Positions 15,863 to 26,712 of a DNA stretch of 64,000 bases are shown piece after piece (the stretch's first letter is position 1; each line of letters opens with the position of its first letter). Below the pieces are notes generated by a model. The model was given only the letters and a program-made list of their open reading frames with translations. It searched no databases and was not told the origin of the DNA. This DNA comes from Streptomyces althioticus. Lineage in GTDB: Bacteria > Actinomycetota > Actinomycetes > Streptomycetales > Streptomycetaceae. Position numbers and translations under genes: made by a program. Location: NCBI GenBank assembly GCA_014649355.1, contig BMSW01000020.1, positions 1 to 64,000 of the forward strand, in the 5' to 3' direction.

Positions 15863-16951
15863 TCAGGCCAGCTTGTGCATCCAGCCGTGCTTGTCCTCGA
15901 CCGTGCCGCGCTGGATGTCGAGGAGGGCCTGGCGGAGGCGGGAGGTGACCTCGCCCGGTTCGCCGTCGCCCTGCCGCCACTCGCCGCTCGCGCGCTTCAC
16001 CGTGCCGACGGGCGTGATCACGGCCGCCGTGCCGCAGGCGAACACCTCGGTCAGCGTGCCGTTCTCCGAGTCGCGCTGCCACTGCTCGACCGACACGCGC
16101 TCCTCGACCGCCTCGTAGCCGAGGTCGCGGGCGACGCCCAGCAGGGAGTCACGGGTGACGCCCTCCAGGATGGACCCGGAGAGGGCCGGCGTGACGATCT
16201 TGTTCCCGTACACGAAGTACAGGTTCATGCCGCCCAGCTCCTCGACCCACGTGTGCTCGACGGCGTCGAGGTAGCAGACCTGGTCGCAGCCCTTGGCGGC
16301 CGCCTCGGCCTGCGCGAGCAGGGAGGCCGCGTAGTTGCCGCCGGTCTTGGCGTCGCCCATGCCGCCGGGGACGGCGCGGACACGGTCCTCGGAGACCCAG
16401 ATGGAGACCGGCTTCACGCCGCCCGGGAAGTAGGCGCCGGCCGGGGAGGCGATCACCAGGAACAGGTACTCGTTGGCCGGCTTCACGCCCAGCCCGACCT
16501 CGGTCGCGATCATGAAGGGCCGCAGGTAGAGGGACTCCTCGCCGCCGTGCGCGGGCACCCACGCCTGGTCCTGGGCGACCAGGGCGTCGCACGCCTCGAT
16601 GAACGTCTCGACCGGAAGCTCCGGCATGGCGAGACGACGGGCGGAGCGCTGGAACCGCTCGGCGTTCTTCTCGGGGCGGAACGTGGCGACGGACCCGTCG
16701 GGCTGCCGGTAGGCCTTGAGGCCCTCGAAGATCTCCTGCGCGTAGTGCAGCACCGTGGTCGCCGGGTCGAGGGAGATCGGCGCGTACGGGACGAGCTGGC
16801 CGTCGTGCCAGCCGCGGCCCTCGGTCCACTTGATCGTCACCATGTGGTCGGTGAAGTGGCGGCCGAAGCCGGGGTTGGCCAGGATCGCCTCGCGCTCCGC
16901 GTCGGAGAGCGGGTGGGCCGAGGGCTTGAGCTCGATCGTGGGCGTCGTCAT
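15863..16951 (-). CDS. ilvE: Branched-chain amino-acid aminotransferase
   Basis: The 362-residue PLP fold-type IV enzyme performs the last transamination to Leu, Ile and Val, and the first step of their breakdown. Visible motifs are FTDHMVTIKW, VLHYAQEIFEGLKAY, LYLRPFMIATE and GDAKTGGNYAASLLAQ, where the lysine is the likely PLP attachment site. EELGGMNLYFVY and GTAAVITPVG follow. It is transcribed alone, downstream of leuB on the same strand but separated by a terminator. Full length and confidently assigned. Confidence 0.95.
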   Translation of the reverse strand: MTTPTIELKPSAHPLSDAEREAILANPGFGRHFTDHMVTIKWTEGRGWHDGQLVPYAPISLDPATTVLHYAQEIFEGLKAYRQPDGSVATFRPEKNAERFQRSARRLAMPELPVETFIEACDALVAQDQAWVPAHGGEESLYLRPFMIATEVGLGVKPANEYLFLVIASPAGAYFPGGVKPVSIWVSEDRVRAVPGGMGDAKTGGNYAASLLAQAEAAAKGCDQVCYLDAVEHTWVEELGGMNLYFVYGNKIVTPALSGSILEGVTRDSLLGVARDLGYEAVEERVSVEQWQRDSENGTLTEVFACGTAAVITPVGTVKRASGEWRQGDGEPGEVTSRLRQALLDIQRGTVEDKHGWMHKLA

Positions 16952-17142
16952 GAGTGGTTGTCCTTCACCGGTTGTAGTGACGGGCCGCGCACACGCCCGT
17001 ACGGCCTGTGGCCAGTACCAGGACGTCCGAGCATTCCCTCAATCCGCGGCTCCGCGTTCGATTATCGCCCGGCGGAGGCGGCGGAAGAAACAGGGTGAAT
17101 GCGGCCCGGTGGTCGTTGACGCCACACCCGGCGGCGGACACG

Positions 17143-17181
17143 TCGAAGCCGCCGGGTGCGGATGCGACCCGGCGGCTTCGA
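17143..17181 (-). terminator. Terminator downstream of leuB
   Basis: A perfect 15-bp stem (TCGAAGCCGCCGGGT with ACCCGGCGGCTTCGA) encloses a 9-base loop, starting about 23 bases after the leuB stop. It separates leuB from ilvE. Confidence 0.75.
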
Positions 17182-17203
17182 GTGTGTCGAGGTGGGCGCC
17201 GGG

Positions 17204-18247
17204 TCAGCCGGCTACTCGTGCGGCGAGGGCGTCGCCGATCTGAGAGGTGCTGCGGGCGGGCAGGCCGCCGCGCTCCGCGAGGTCGGCGGAGACGGCGTCC
17301 TCGATGCGGGCGGCCTCGGCGTCGTGGCCGAGGTGGCGCAGCAGGAGGGCGACGGACAGGACGGTGGCGGTGGGGTCCGCCTTGCCCTGTCCGGCGATGT
17401 CCGGGGCGGAGCCGTGCACGGGCTCGAACATGGACGGGAAGTCACGGCTCGGGTTGATGTTGCCGGAGGCCGCGACGCCGATGCCGCCGGAGACGGCCGC
17501 GGCGAGGTCGGTGATGATGTCGCCGAAGAGGTTGTCGGTGACGATCACGTCGAACCGGCCGGGGTCGGTGACCAGGTAGATGGTCGCGGCGTCGACGTGG
17601 ATGTAGTCGGTGGTGACGTCCGGGTACTCCGCGGCCACCTTGTTGAAGATGTTCGTCCACAGGTGGCCGGCGAAGGTCAGCACGTTGTTCTTGTGGACCA
17701 GCGTCAGCTTCTTGCGCGGGCGGGCCTGGGCGCGGGCGAAGGCGTCGCGGACCACGCGCTCGACACCGAAGGCCGTGTTGACGGAGACCTCGGTGGCGAC
17801 CTCGTGCTCGGTGCCCTTGCGGATGGTGCCGCCGTTACCCGTGTAGGGGCCCTCGGTGCCCTCGCGGACGACCACGAAGTCGATCTCGGGCTGCCCGGCG
17901 AGCGGGGTGGCGACGCCCGGCAGGAGCTTGGACGGGCGCAGGTTGACGTGTTGGTCGAACGCGAAGCGGAGCTTCAGCAGGAAGCCCCGCTCGAGGACGC
18001 CTGACGGGACGCTCGGGTCGCCGATGGCGCCGAGCAGGATCGCGTCGTGCTGCTTGAGCGCGTCGAGGTCGGCGTCGGTGAGGGTCTCACCGGTGGCGTG
18101 GTAGCGCCGGGCGCCGAAGTCGTAGTCCTTGGTCTCCAGCTTCACATCCTGCGGAAGGACGGCGGAGAGGACCTTCAGGCCTTCGGCCACGACCTCCTGG
18201 CCGATGCCGTCACCGGGGATCACTGCGAGATCGATGCTGCGAGACAT
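17204..18247 (-). CDS. leuB: 3-isopropylmalate dehydrogenase
   Basis: The 347-residue decarboxylating dehydrogenase converts 3-isopropylmalate to 2-ketoisocaproate in leucine synthesis. It opens with IDLAVIPGDGIGQEVV, carries VVREGTEGPYTG, LTLVHKNNVLTF and TDNLFGDIITDLAAAVSGGIG, and closes with FEPVHGSAPDIAGQGKADPTAT. These are the substrate, metal and NAD regions of the isocitrate/isopropylmalate dehydrogenase family. EGTEGPYTG with a leucine-pathway context favours LeuB over isocitrate or tartrate dehydrogenase. The gene is monocistronic. Confidence 0.95.
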   Translation of the reverse strand: MSRSIDLAVIPGDGIGQEVVAEGLKVLSAVLPQDVKLETKDYDFGARRYHATGETLTDADLDALKQHDAILLGAIGDPSVPSGVLERGFLLKLRFAFDQHVNLRPSKLLPGVATPLAGQPEIDFVVVREGTEGPYTGNGGTIRKGTEHEVATEVSVNTAFGVERVVRDAFARAQARPRKKLTLVHKNNVLTFAGHLWTNIFNKVAAEYPDVTTDYIHVDAATIYLVTDPGRFDVIVTDNLFGDIITDLAAAVSGGIGVAASGNINPSRDFPSMFEPVHGSAPDIAGQGKADPTATVLSVALLLRHLGHDAEAARIEDAVSADLAERGGLPARSTSQIGDALAARVAG

Positions 18248-18336
18248 GCGGGCACCCTACTCCTCGTCCCACGGGATGACATACGACGTCCGGCATACGG
18301 ACAGCGCGGGCGTGTCAGGCACCGGCCGGCGGCTGC

Positions 18337-18468
18337 TCAGTGGCCGGTCGAGCCGCCGTTGTCCCGGCGGTCGAGGGCGCGCTGCAGGGCTGCGGCGGCG
18401 TTCTTGCGGTCGCTCTCGGCGCTGCGGACGGAGCGGCGGACACGGCGGCGGGCGGTCGTCTCGGGCAT
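18337..18468 (-). CDS. Small basic protein (43 aa)
   Basis: An ATG frame encodes a 43-residue protein beginning MPETTARRRVRRSVRSAES, with 11 Arg or Lys in its first 24 residues, and ending RRDNGGSTGH. GGAGTCGATCCGCC upstream gives a plausible ribosome site. It lies between leuB and pruA on the same strand. I recall similar tiny basic proteins at this position in other streptomycetes, but no function is known. The strong positive charge suggests nucleic-acid or ribosome contact. Confidence 0.55.
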   Translation of the reverse strand: MPETTARRRVRRSVRSAESDRKNAAAALQRALDRRDNGGSTGH

Positions 18469-18739
18469 GGCGGATCGACTCCTTCGGAAAGACGCGCGGA
18501 CTCGAAGATGCGCGGAGGGTGACGAGACGCCGGAAGGGGCGGGGAGCCACGGCCGCAGGGGTCGCCTGCACGGGGCCTGCTCACAACCGCCGTTCGCTGG
18601 ATCGAGCGATGCGTTCGGCTCCTACAAAAGTAAGGGCGCCGCCCGCATCTGTCTGCACAATTACTTGGGCTTCCTACTATCTGAGACGGTGGAGTGGGTC
18701 ACACCCTGCTGACCTGGGGCTTTCCCGGATACGGACACA
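18469..18739. other. Intergenic region with locally lower GC, no gene seen
   Basis: This 270-base gap upstream of the small basic protein contains a locally AT-richer patch around 18615-18700. On the minus strand GTGACC, a 17-base spacer and TAGTAG at about 18677-18705 could be a weak promoter for the small gene. I see no other element. Confidence 0.3.
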
Positions 18740-18776
18740 CGAACGGGCCAGGTCGGGGGGTGACCTGGCCCGTTCG
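18740..18776 (-). terminator. Terminator downstream of pruA
   Basis: CGAACGGGCCAGGTC pairs perfectly with GACCTGGCCCGTTCG around a short G-rich loop, starting 15 bases after the pruA stop on the minus strand. Confidence 0.75.
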
Positions 18777-18791
18777 CGATCGGGGTGGGCG

Positions 18792-20423
<1,632 letters not shown>

Positions 20424-20459
20424 GGGTTCCGTAACTCCTTGTCTGAGCGGGGTGTGGTG

Positions 20460-21386
20460 TCAGCCCTTGGTGATCATGCTGCGGGCGAAGAACCGGAGGT
20501 TGGCCGGCTTCTCCGCCAGGCGCCGCATGAAGTAGCCGTACCAGTCGGTGCCGTAGGCCGTGTAGACGCGCATGCGGTGGCCCTCCGCGGCGAGCCGGAG
20601 GTGCTCCTCCCCGCGGATGCCGTAGAGCATCTGGAACTCGTACTCGTCGAGCTTGCGTCCGGCGGTGCGGGCCAGTTCCTGGGCGATGGCGATCAGGCGC
20701 GGGTCGTGGGACCCGATCATCGGGTAGCCCTCGCCCTCCATCAGCGTCCGCAGGATGCGCACGTACGCCTTGTCGATCTCGTGCTTCTGCTGGTAGGCGA
20801 CCTCGGCGGGCTCCTTGTAGGCGCCCTTCACCAACCGTACGCGACTGCCCGCGGCGGCGAGCCGGCGCGCGTCCTCCTCGGTGCGGAAGAGGTAGGCCTG
20901 GATGACGCAGCCGGTCTGCGGGAAGTCCTTCCGCAGCTCCTCGTGGATGGCGAACATCGAGTCGAGGGTGGTGTGGTCCTCCGCGTCCAGGGTGACCGTG
21001 GTGCCGATCTCCGCGGCGGCCTCGACGACCGGGCGGACGTTGGCGAGGGCCAGCTCGTGGCCGCCGGGAAGCGCCTGGCCGAACATGGAGAGCTTCACGG
21101 ACATCTCGGCGCGCTCGCCGAGCTCCAGCGGCTTCAGCCGGTCGATCAGCTCCAGGTACGCGTCGCGGGCGGCCTCGGCCTGCTCCGGGGTGGTGATGTC
21201 CTCGCCGACGACGTCCATGGTCAGTTCCAGGCCGTTGTCGGTGAGCTGCCGCACGATCGGCAGGATCCCGTCGACGGTCTCACCGGGGATGAAGCGGTCG
21301 ACGACCTGCTTGGTCACCGGGGCCGCCGAGATCAGGCGTCGCATCCGGTCGCTGCGCGACGCGGCGAGAATCACGGGACCCAGCAC
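20460..21386 (-). CDS. Proline dehydrogenase (monofunctional, FAD-dependent)
   Basis: From GTG 21386, which has a GGAGGTG ribosome site, the protein is 308 residues, normal for the stand-alone enzyme. The longer frame upstream lacks such a site. Barrel motifs are VTLDAEDHTTLDS, RLVKGAYKEPAEVA, EFQMLYGIRGEEH and the substrate-binding YGYFMRRLAEKPANL (YxxRRxxE). It oxidises proline to pyrroline-5-carboxylate and passes electrons from FAD to quinone. Its transcript runs into pruA, and a PucR-type regulator gene diverges from it. Confidence 0.93.
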   Translation of the reverse strand: MLGPVILAASRSDRMRRLISAAPVTKQVVDRFIPGETVDGILPIVRQLTDNGLELTMDVVGEDITTPEQAEAARDAYLELIDRLKPLELGERAEMSVKLSMFGQALPGGHELALANVRPVVEAAAEIGTTVTLDAEDHTTLDSMFAIHEELRKDFPQTGCVIQAYLFRTEEDARRLAAAGSRVRLVKGAYKEPAEVAYQQKHEIDKAYVRILRTLMEGEGYPMIGSHDPRLIAIAQELARTAGRKLDEYEFQMLYGIRGEEHLRLAAEGHRMRVYTAYGTDWYGYFMRRLAEKPANLRFFARSMITKG

Positions 21387-21504
21387 GGGGCACCTCCACA
21401 AGCTGCGAGAGGCCGCCGCCCGACGGTTCGGGGACGGCACGGAGAACCACCGTGAAACCTAAGGATGACGCCGATCCTGGGCCATCGACAGACGTCACGC
21501 ATCC

Positions 21505-21520
21505 CTGAGCGAGATCTCAG
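21505..21520. promoter_or_regulatory. Inverted repeat in the proline-gene divergent promoter
   Basis: CTGAG-CGAGAT-CTCAG lies midway in the 177-base region between the proline dehydrogenase gene and its divergent regulator. It could be the regulator's operator. With 5-base arms it is only suggestive. Confidence 0.3.
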
Positions 21521-21563
21521 ACAGATGTATGAAGGTGGCCGGTTCTTGCGGCAGAATGCCCGG

Positions 21564-22763
21564 ATGACGTCGGAATACAGGGACGACTACCAGGAGCTGG
21601 TGGACGAGATCTCGGAGCTCCTCGGCGCTCCGGCGACCCTGGAGAACCGCGACTTCGAGCTGATCGCCTTCGGCGCGTACGACAGCGAGGGCGACCTCGA
21701 CCCGTCGTCGCTGGACCCGGTGCGGGCCCGCTCGATCCTGACCCGGCGCTCCACACCCGCCGTCCGCGCCTGGTTCGAGGGGTTCGGCATCACCCGCGCG
21801 ACCGGCCCGGTCCACATCCCGCGCACCCCGGAGGCCGGCGTGCACCGGGGACGGGTGTGTCTTCCCGTACGGCACCGCGGGGTGGCCCTCGGCTACGTCT
21901 GGCTGCTGGAGGACGACCCCGGCCCCACGACGGAGCAGCTGGACGCGGCCATGCGGGTGACGGCGCGGATCGGCGCGCTGCTCGCGGACGAGGCGCAGCA
22001 CGGCGCGGACCTCACCCGGGAGCTGCGGGCGGTATTGACGGCGGAGCGCGGCTGGCAGCGGGACATGGCGGTGGCCGAGCTGCGCACCGCCCTCGGCGCC
22101 CGCGCGGAGGGCCTGCACACGGTGGTCTGCGTCGCGCCCTGGCCGTCCGCCGACCCCGACGACGCGCCGTCGGTCCGCACGGTGCCGGGGGCGACCGCGC
22201 TGTGCACCCTGCCGTGGGGCGCGACGGCCGTGTCGCTGGCGCTGCTGCTGCGGCTGCGCTCCGCCGACGTTCTGACGCCGGCGGAGACCGCGGCCGGGCG
22301 GCTGCTGGAGCGGGCCCGGGACGGCGGGCCGAGAGGGCGGTCGGGGCCGCCGCCGTCGGCCGCGGGGATCGCCGCGCCGCGTACGGGTCTGGCCGATCTG
22401 GGCACGGCCTGGGACGAGGCGTCGGCGTCGGCGCGGGCGGCGCTGGCCGAGCCCCGCCTCGGGCCCGTGGCGCGCTGGGCGTCGATCGGCCCGTACCGTC
22501 TGCTGGCCGCGCTCTCCCCCGGCGCCGCCCACGACCCCGCCGTCAGCCCGCTGCTCTCCCCCGCGCACACGGAACTGGCCCGCACCGCCGAGGTGTACCT
22601 CGACTGCGCCGGCCAGGCCGGGCGCACGGCGGCGGAGCTGGGCGTGCACCGGCAGACGCTGTACTACCGGCTGTCGCGGATCGAGCGGCTCACCGGCCTG
22701 GACCTGGACGACGGCGAGGACCGTCTGCTGCTGCACATGGCGCTCAAGGCGCACCGCCTGTAG
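21564..22763 (+). CDS. putR: PucR-type transcriptional regulator, likely controlling proline catabolism
   Basis: The 399-residue protein begins MTSEYRDDYQELVDEISELLGAP, with a GAF/PucR-like sensory region. It ends in the family's C-terminal helix-turn-helix: CAGQAGRTAAELGVHRQTLYYRLSRIERLTGLDLDDGEDRLLLHMALKAHRL. PucR regulators activate catabolic genes. Divergence from the proline dehydrogenase operon supports the role, and I recall a streptomycete regulator of this class at this locus called PutR. The start was chosen at the ATG that opens the conserved domain. Its 3-prime end overlaps the convergent TetR gene by 20 bases. Confidence 0.82.
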   Translation: MTSEYRDDYQELVDEISELLGAPATLENRDFELIAFGAYDSEGDLDPSSLDPVRARSILTRRSTPAVRAWFEGFGITRATGPVHIPRTPEAGVHRGRVCLPVRHRGVALGYVWLLEDDPGPTTEQLDAAMRVTARIGALLADEAQHGADLTRELRAVLTAERGWQRDMAVAELRTALGARAEGLHTVVCVAPWPSADPDDAPSVRTVPGATALCTLPWGATAVSLALLLRLRSADVLTPAETAAGRLLERARDGGPRGRSGPPPSAAGIAAPRTGLADLGTAWDEASASARAALAEPRLGPVARWASIGPYRLLAALSPGAAHDPAVSPLLSPAHTELARTAEVYLDCAGQAGRTAAELGVHRQTLYYRLSRIERLTGLDLDDGEDRLLLHMALKAHRL

Positions 22764-23361
22764 ACGTGCTGCCGGCGGACGCCGTGCCCGTGGCCGCCTC
22801 GACCACCTGGCGCAGACCGGCGGTGAGCCGCTCCGCGTCGGGGGCACTGGCCGGGTCGAAGGTCCACTGGGCGATGAGGCCGGTCATCAGGGTCACGTAG
22901 AACGCGCCGACGGTGTCGGCGGTCGCGTCGGACACGTCCTCCTCCCTGCCGCCCATCAGCAGCGGCACCAGACCGCGTCCGGCCTCGCGCTGGGCCGCGG
23001 CGAGGTGGGCGCGCACCTCGGGCAGGCGGTCGCCCATCGCGAGCACCTCCATGCTGAGCCGCCACAGCGAGCCGGGGTCCTTCATGGTGGCGATGATGTT
23101 CGCCCACACCCGCTCGAACCGCTCCAGCGATCCGGGCGCGGCCTCGTCGACGGTGCCGTTGCCCTCGAAGGCGTCTCCCATGCCCTCGACGAGGGAGACG
23201 TAGGCCTGCGCGAGGAGCGCGTCCTTGGAGCCGTAGTGGTAGCCGATCGACGCGAGGTTGGTGCCCGACTCCTTGACGATGTCGCGCGCCGTGGTGCGCA
23301 CGAACCCCTTGTCGAGCAGGCAGCGCTTGGCCCCTTCGAGCAGATCCTCACGGTGTCCCAT
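22744..23361 (-). CDS. TetR-family repressor of the adjacent efflux gene
   Basis: The 205-residue protein has an N-terminal TetR domain, GFVRTTARDIVKESGTNLASIGYHYGSKDALL, and a helical C-terminal domain with VGAFYVTLMTGLIAQWTFDP. It is divergent from an MFS drug-exporter gene, and a large perfect palindrome lies between them. This is the standard layout of a repressor controlling itself and a pump until a drug binds. The inducer is unknown. Confidence 0.88.
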   Translation of the reverse strand: MGHREDLLEGAKRCLLDKGFVRTTARDIVKESGTNLASIGYHYGSKDALLAQAYVSLVEGMGDAFEGNGTVDEAAPGSLERFERVWANIIATMKDPGSLWRLSMEVLAMGDRLPEVRAHLAAAQREAGRGLVPLLMGGREEDVSDATADTVGAFYVTLMTGLIAQWTFDPASAPDAERLTAGLRQVVEAATGTASAGSTSTGGAP

Positions 23362-23393
23362 GGCCGCAGCCTACCTCCGGGCCCCATACGGCT

Positions 23394-23428
23394 GTCTTAT
23401 ACGGCTGTTCTAGACAGCCGTATAAGAC
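23394..23428. promoter_or_regulatory. 35-bp operator palindrome between tetR and the MFS exporter
   Basis: Two perfect 15-bp arms (GTCTTATACGGCTGT and its complement) flank a 5-base spacer TCTAG. A further partial copy, TACGGCTGT, sits directly upstream at 23387-23395. The site occupies the middle of the 85-base divergent region, where it would block both promoters. Confidence 0.75.
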
Positions 23429-23446
23429 GTGCCTACAGTCGGCGTC

Positions 23447-24988
23447 ATGACACCGAACCCGAACCGGGCCGGCCGCCGTGAGTGGACCGCGCTCGTCGTG
23501 CTGATGCTGCCGTTGCTGCTCGTCTCGATGGACGTCTCCGTCCTCTACTTCGCCGTCCCGGAGATCAGCGCCGACCTGGAGCCGACCGGCACCCAGCAGC
23601 TGTGGATCTTCGACATCTACGGCTTCGTGCTGGCCGGACTGCTGATGACCATGGGCGCGCTCGGCGACCGCATCGGCCGCCGCCGGCTGCTGCTGTGCGG
23701 CGCGGCCGCCTTCGGTGCCGCCTCCCTGCTCGCGGCCTACGCGCAGTCCGCGGAGACGCTGATCGTGGCCCGCGCGGTCCTCGGCATCGGCGGCGCCACC
23801 CTGATGCCGTCGACGATGGCGCTGGTCCGCACGATGTTCACCGACCCCGGCCAGCGGGCGAAGGCCATCGGGCTGTGGTCCGGGGTGATGACGGGCGGCA
23901 TCGCGCTCGGCTCGGTGATGAGCGGACTGCTGGTCGAGCACTTCTGGTGGGGCTCGGTCTTCCTGGTCAACCTGCCCGCGATGGCGCTGCTGCTGGTCCT
24001 CGGGCCGCTGCTGCTGCCGGAGTCGAGGAACCCCTCCCCGGGCCGCTTCGACTGGCACAGCGTCCCGCTGTCCCTGGCCGCCGTGCTCCCCGTGGTCTAC
24101 GGCCTGAAGGAGCTGCCCTCCGAGGGCTGGAACGTCCGGTACGTCCTCTCGATCACCGTCGGCCTGCTGTTCGCCGCGCTGTTCGTGCACCGACAGCGCA
24201 CCGCGCGCTCCCCGATGATCCCGCCGGCCCTGTTCCGCGGGCACGGCTTCAGTCCCGCGCTCGTCCTCAACACCCTGTCGGCGCTCGGGATGATGGGCTC
24301 CGCGATCTTCACCACCCAGTACCTGCAGTCGGTGCTCGGCAAGAGCGCGCTGGAGGCCGCGCTGTGGAGCCTGCTGCCGTCGGTGCTCATCGGCGTCGCC
24401 GCCCCGGTCGCGGCGACGCTGGTGCAGCGCGGGGCCGAGCGCGCGCACGTCGTCACCGCCGGGTTCGTCGTCTCCGCCTGCGGCTACGGACTGCTCGCCC
24501 TGGCCGGGACCGACTCCCTGTGGCTGGTGCTGGCGGCGTGCGGGGGGATGGCATCGGGCATCGTCGTCGTGATGTCCCTGCTCACCGACCTGGCACTCGG
24601 CTCGGCCCCGGTGGACCGGGCGGGTTCGGCGTCGTCCCTGCTGGAGACCGGCACCGAGTTCGGAGGGGCCCTGGGCATGGCCGCCCTCGGGTCGATCGGC
24701 GCCGCCGTCTACCGGCACGCGATGCCGGTCACCGCGCCGGAGCCCGCGCGGGAGACCCTCGGCGGGGCGCTCGCCGTCGCCGCCGAGATGCCGGGGCGCG
24801 CGGGGGACGCCCTGACCGCGGCGGCGCGCGAGGCGTTCACCGAGGGCATGCGGGGCGCGGCGATCGCCGGTGCGGTGCTGCTCCTGGTCGCGGCCGGGAT
24901 CGCGGTGGCGGGCCTGCGGCACATCCGGGTACGCCCGGACACGGAGAACGCCGGACAGGCCGATTCTCTCAGCCCGTCCGGCGTGTGA
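23447..24988 (+). CDS. MFS multidrug efflux transporter, DHA2 (14-helix) family
   Basis: The 513-residue protein has about 14 hydrophobic segments. Motif A is seen as GALGDRIGRRRLLLCGAAAFGAASLLAAYA (helix 2-3 loop). ARAVLGIGGATLMPSTMALVR and the antiporter motif C-like GVMTGGIALGSVMSGLLVEHFWW are typical of proton-coupled drug exporters such as QacA and SmvA. The start at ATG 23447 places the first helix correctly. It is paired with the divergent TetR gene, whose palindrome covers the promoter. Confidence 0.88.
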   Translation: MTPNPNRAGRREWTALVVLMLPLLLVSMDVSVLYFAVPEISADLEPTGTQQLWIFDIYGFVLAGLLMTMGALGDRIGRRRLLLCGAAAFGAASLLAAYAQSAETLIVARAVLGIGGATLMPSTMALVRTMFTDPGQRAKAIGLWSGVMTGGIALGSVMSGLLVEHFWWGSVFLVNLPAMALLLVLGPLLLPESRNPSPGRFDWHSVPLSLAAVLPVVYGLKELPSEGWNVRYVLSITVGLLFAALFVHRQRTARSPMIPPALFRGHGFSPALVLNTLSALGMMGSAIFTTQYLQSVLGKSALEAALWSLLPSVLIGVAAPVAATLVQRGAERAHVVTAGFVVSACGYGLLALAGTDSLWLVLAACGGMASGIVVVMSLLTDLALGSAPVDRAGSASSLLETGTEFGGALGMAALGSIGAAVYRHAMPVTAPEPARETLGGALAVAAEMPGRAGDALTAAAREAFTEGMRGAAIAGAVLLLVAAGIAVAGLRHIRVRPDTENAGQADSLSPSGV

Positions 24989-25006
24989 GCCCTGACGAAG
25001 GTGCGG

Positions 25007-26596
25007 TCAGACCAGGTTCACGGACCGCGCGGAGGTCGCCCCGGTCTCCGCGGCCAGCTCGCCCAGCACCGAGGTGGACACCGTGTCGTCGACGGTGAGC
25101 ACGGCGAGCGCCTCGCCGCCGACCGTCGCACGGGCGACCTGCATGCCGCCGATGTTGATGCCCGCCTCGCCGAGGATGCGGCCGACGGTGCCGACGACAC
25201 CCGGACGGTCCTCGTAGCGCAGGACGACCATGTGGTCGGCGAGCGCCAGGTCGACGTCGTACTCGCCGATCGCGACGATCTTCTGGACGTGCTTGGGGCC
25301 GGCCAGCGTGCCGGAGACCGAGATCTCCTCGCCGTCGGCCAGCGTGCCGCGCACGGTGACGACGTTGCGGTGGTCGGCCGACTCCGAGCTGGTGGTCAGC
25401 CGCACCTCGACGCCGCGCTCCTGCGCGAACAGCGGGGCGTTGACGTAGGAGACGGTCTCGTCCACGACGTCCTCGAAGACGCCCTTGAGGGCGGACAGCT
25501 CCAGCACCTTCACGTCGTGCTGGGTGATCTCGCCGTACACCTCGACGTCGAGGCGGACCGCGACCTCGCCCGCGAGCGCGGTGAAGATGCGGCCGAGGCG
25601 CTCGGCGAGCGGCAGGCCCGGCTTGACGTCCTCGGCGATGACGCCGCCCTGGACGTTCACCGCGTCGGGGACCAGCTCGCCGGCGAGGGCGAGGCGCACG
25701 GAGCGGGCGACGGCGATGCCGGCCTTCTCCTGGGCCTCGTCCGTGGAGGCGCCGAGGTGCGGGGTGCACACGACCTGGTCGAACTCGAAGAGCGGGGAGT
25801 CCGTGCAGGGCTCCTTCGCGTACACGTCGAGGCCGGCGCCGGCGACGCGGCCCTCCTTGAGCGCCGAGTACAGCGCCTCCTCGTCGACGATGCCGCCGCG
25901 CGCGGCGTTGATGACGCGGACGGTCGGCTTGACCTTGCGCAGCGCCTCGTCGCCGATCAGGCCCAGCGTCTCGGGGGTCTTCGGCAGGTGGACGGTGATG
26001 AAGTCGGAGACCTCGAGCAGCTCGTCCAGCGACAGCACCTTCACGCCCATCTGCGCGGCCCGCGCGGGCTGCACGTAGGGGTCGTAGGCGACGACCTTCA
26101 TGCCGAAGGCGGACATGCGCTGCGCGACGAGGGCGCCGATCCGCCCCAGACCCACGACACCGAGGGTCTTCTCGGCGAGCTCGACGCCCGTGTACTTGCT
26201 CCGCTTCCACTCGCCGTTCTTCAGCGCGGCGTTGGCCTGCGGGATGTTGCGCGCGGTGGCGAGGATCAGACCGCAGGCGAGCTCGGCGGCGGTCACGATG
26301 TTCGAGGTGGGGGCGTTGACGACCATCACGCCGGCCTTGGTGGCGGCGGAGACGTCGACGTTGTCGAGGCCGACGCCGGCTCGTGCGACGACCTTCAGCT
26401 TGTTCGCGGCGGCGATCGCCTCGGCGTCGACCTTGGTGGCCGAGCGGATGAGAATCGCGTCCACGTCGGCGATGGCGGGGAGCAGTTCGGCGCGGTCCGC
26501 GCCGTTGCAGTGCCGGATCTCGAAGTCCGGGCCGAGTGCGTCGACGGTGGCGGGCGACAGCTCTTCAGCGATGAGTACGACGGGTTTCGAGCTCAC
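25007..26596 (-). CDS. serA: D-3-phosphoglycerate dehydrogenase
   Basis: From GTG 26596, preceded by GTGAGGACTCAC, the protein is 529 residues, the usual length of the long actinobacterial type. It carries the NAD motif VGLGRIG, INAARGGIVDEEAL and the catalytic His in VCTPHLGAST. An intervening regulatory domain and a C-terminal ACT domain (YEDRPGVVGTVGRILGEAGINIGGMQVAR) that binds serine follow. It starts serine synthesis. It lies downstream of ilvC on the same strand but is probably transcribed from its own promoter after the ilvC terminator. Confidence 0.95.
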   Translation of the reverse strand: MSSKPVVLIAEELSPATVDALGPDFEIRHCNGADRAELLPAIADVDAILIRSATKVDAEAIAAANKLKVVARAGVGLDNVDVSAATKAGVMVVNAPTSNIVTAAELACGLILATARNIPQANAALKNGEWKRSKYTGVELAEKTLGVVGLGRIGALVAQRMSAFGMKVVAYDPYVQPARAAQMGVKVLSLDELLEVSDFITVHLPKTPETLGLIGDEALRKVKPTVRVINAARGGIVDEEALYSALKEGRVAGAGLDVYAKEPCTDSPLFEFDQVVCTPHLGASTDEAQEKAGIAVARSVRLALAGELVPDAVNVQGGVIAEDVKPGLPLAERLGRIFTALAGEVAVRLDVEVYGEITQHDVKVLELSALKGVFEDVVDETVSYVNAPLFAQERGVEVRLTTSSESADHRNVVTVRGTLADGEEISVSGTLAGPKHVQKIVAIGEYDVDLALADHMVVLRYEDRPGVVGTVGRILGEAGINIGGMQVARATVGGEALAVLTVDDTVSTSVLGELAAETGATSARSVNLV

Positions 26597-26712
26597 GTGA
26601 GTCCTCACAAGTCCCAATGCGGACGGCCGTCCCGACGGCCGCAGGCGGTGAAGAAGTGCTAGCCGCGTGGAAGACGCACGACGCTGTGGGCCTGACGCGT
26701 ATGTAGTGCAGC

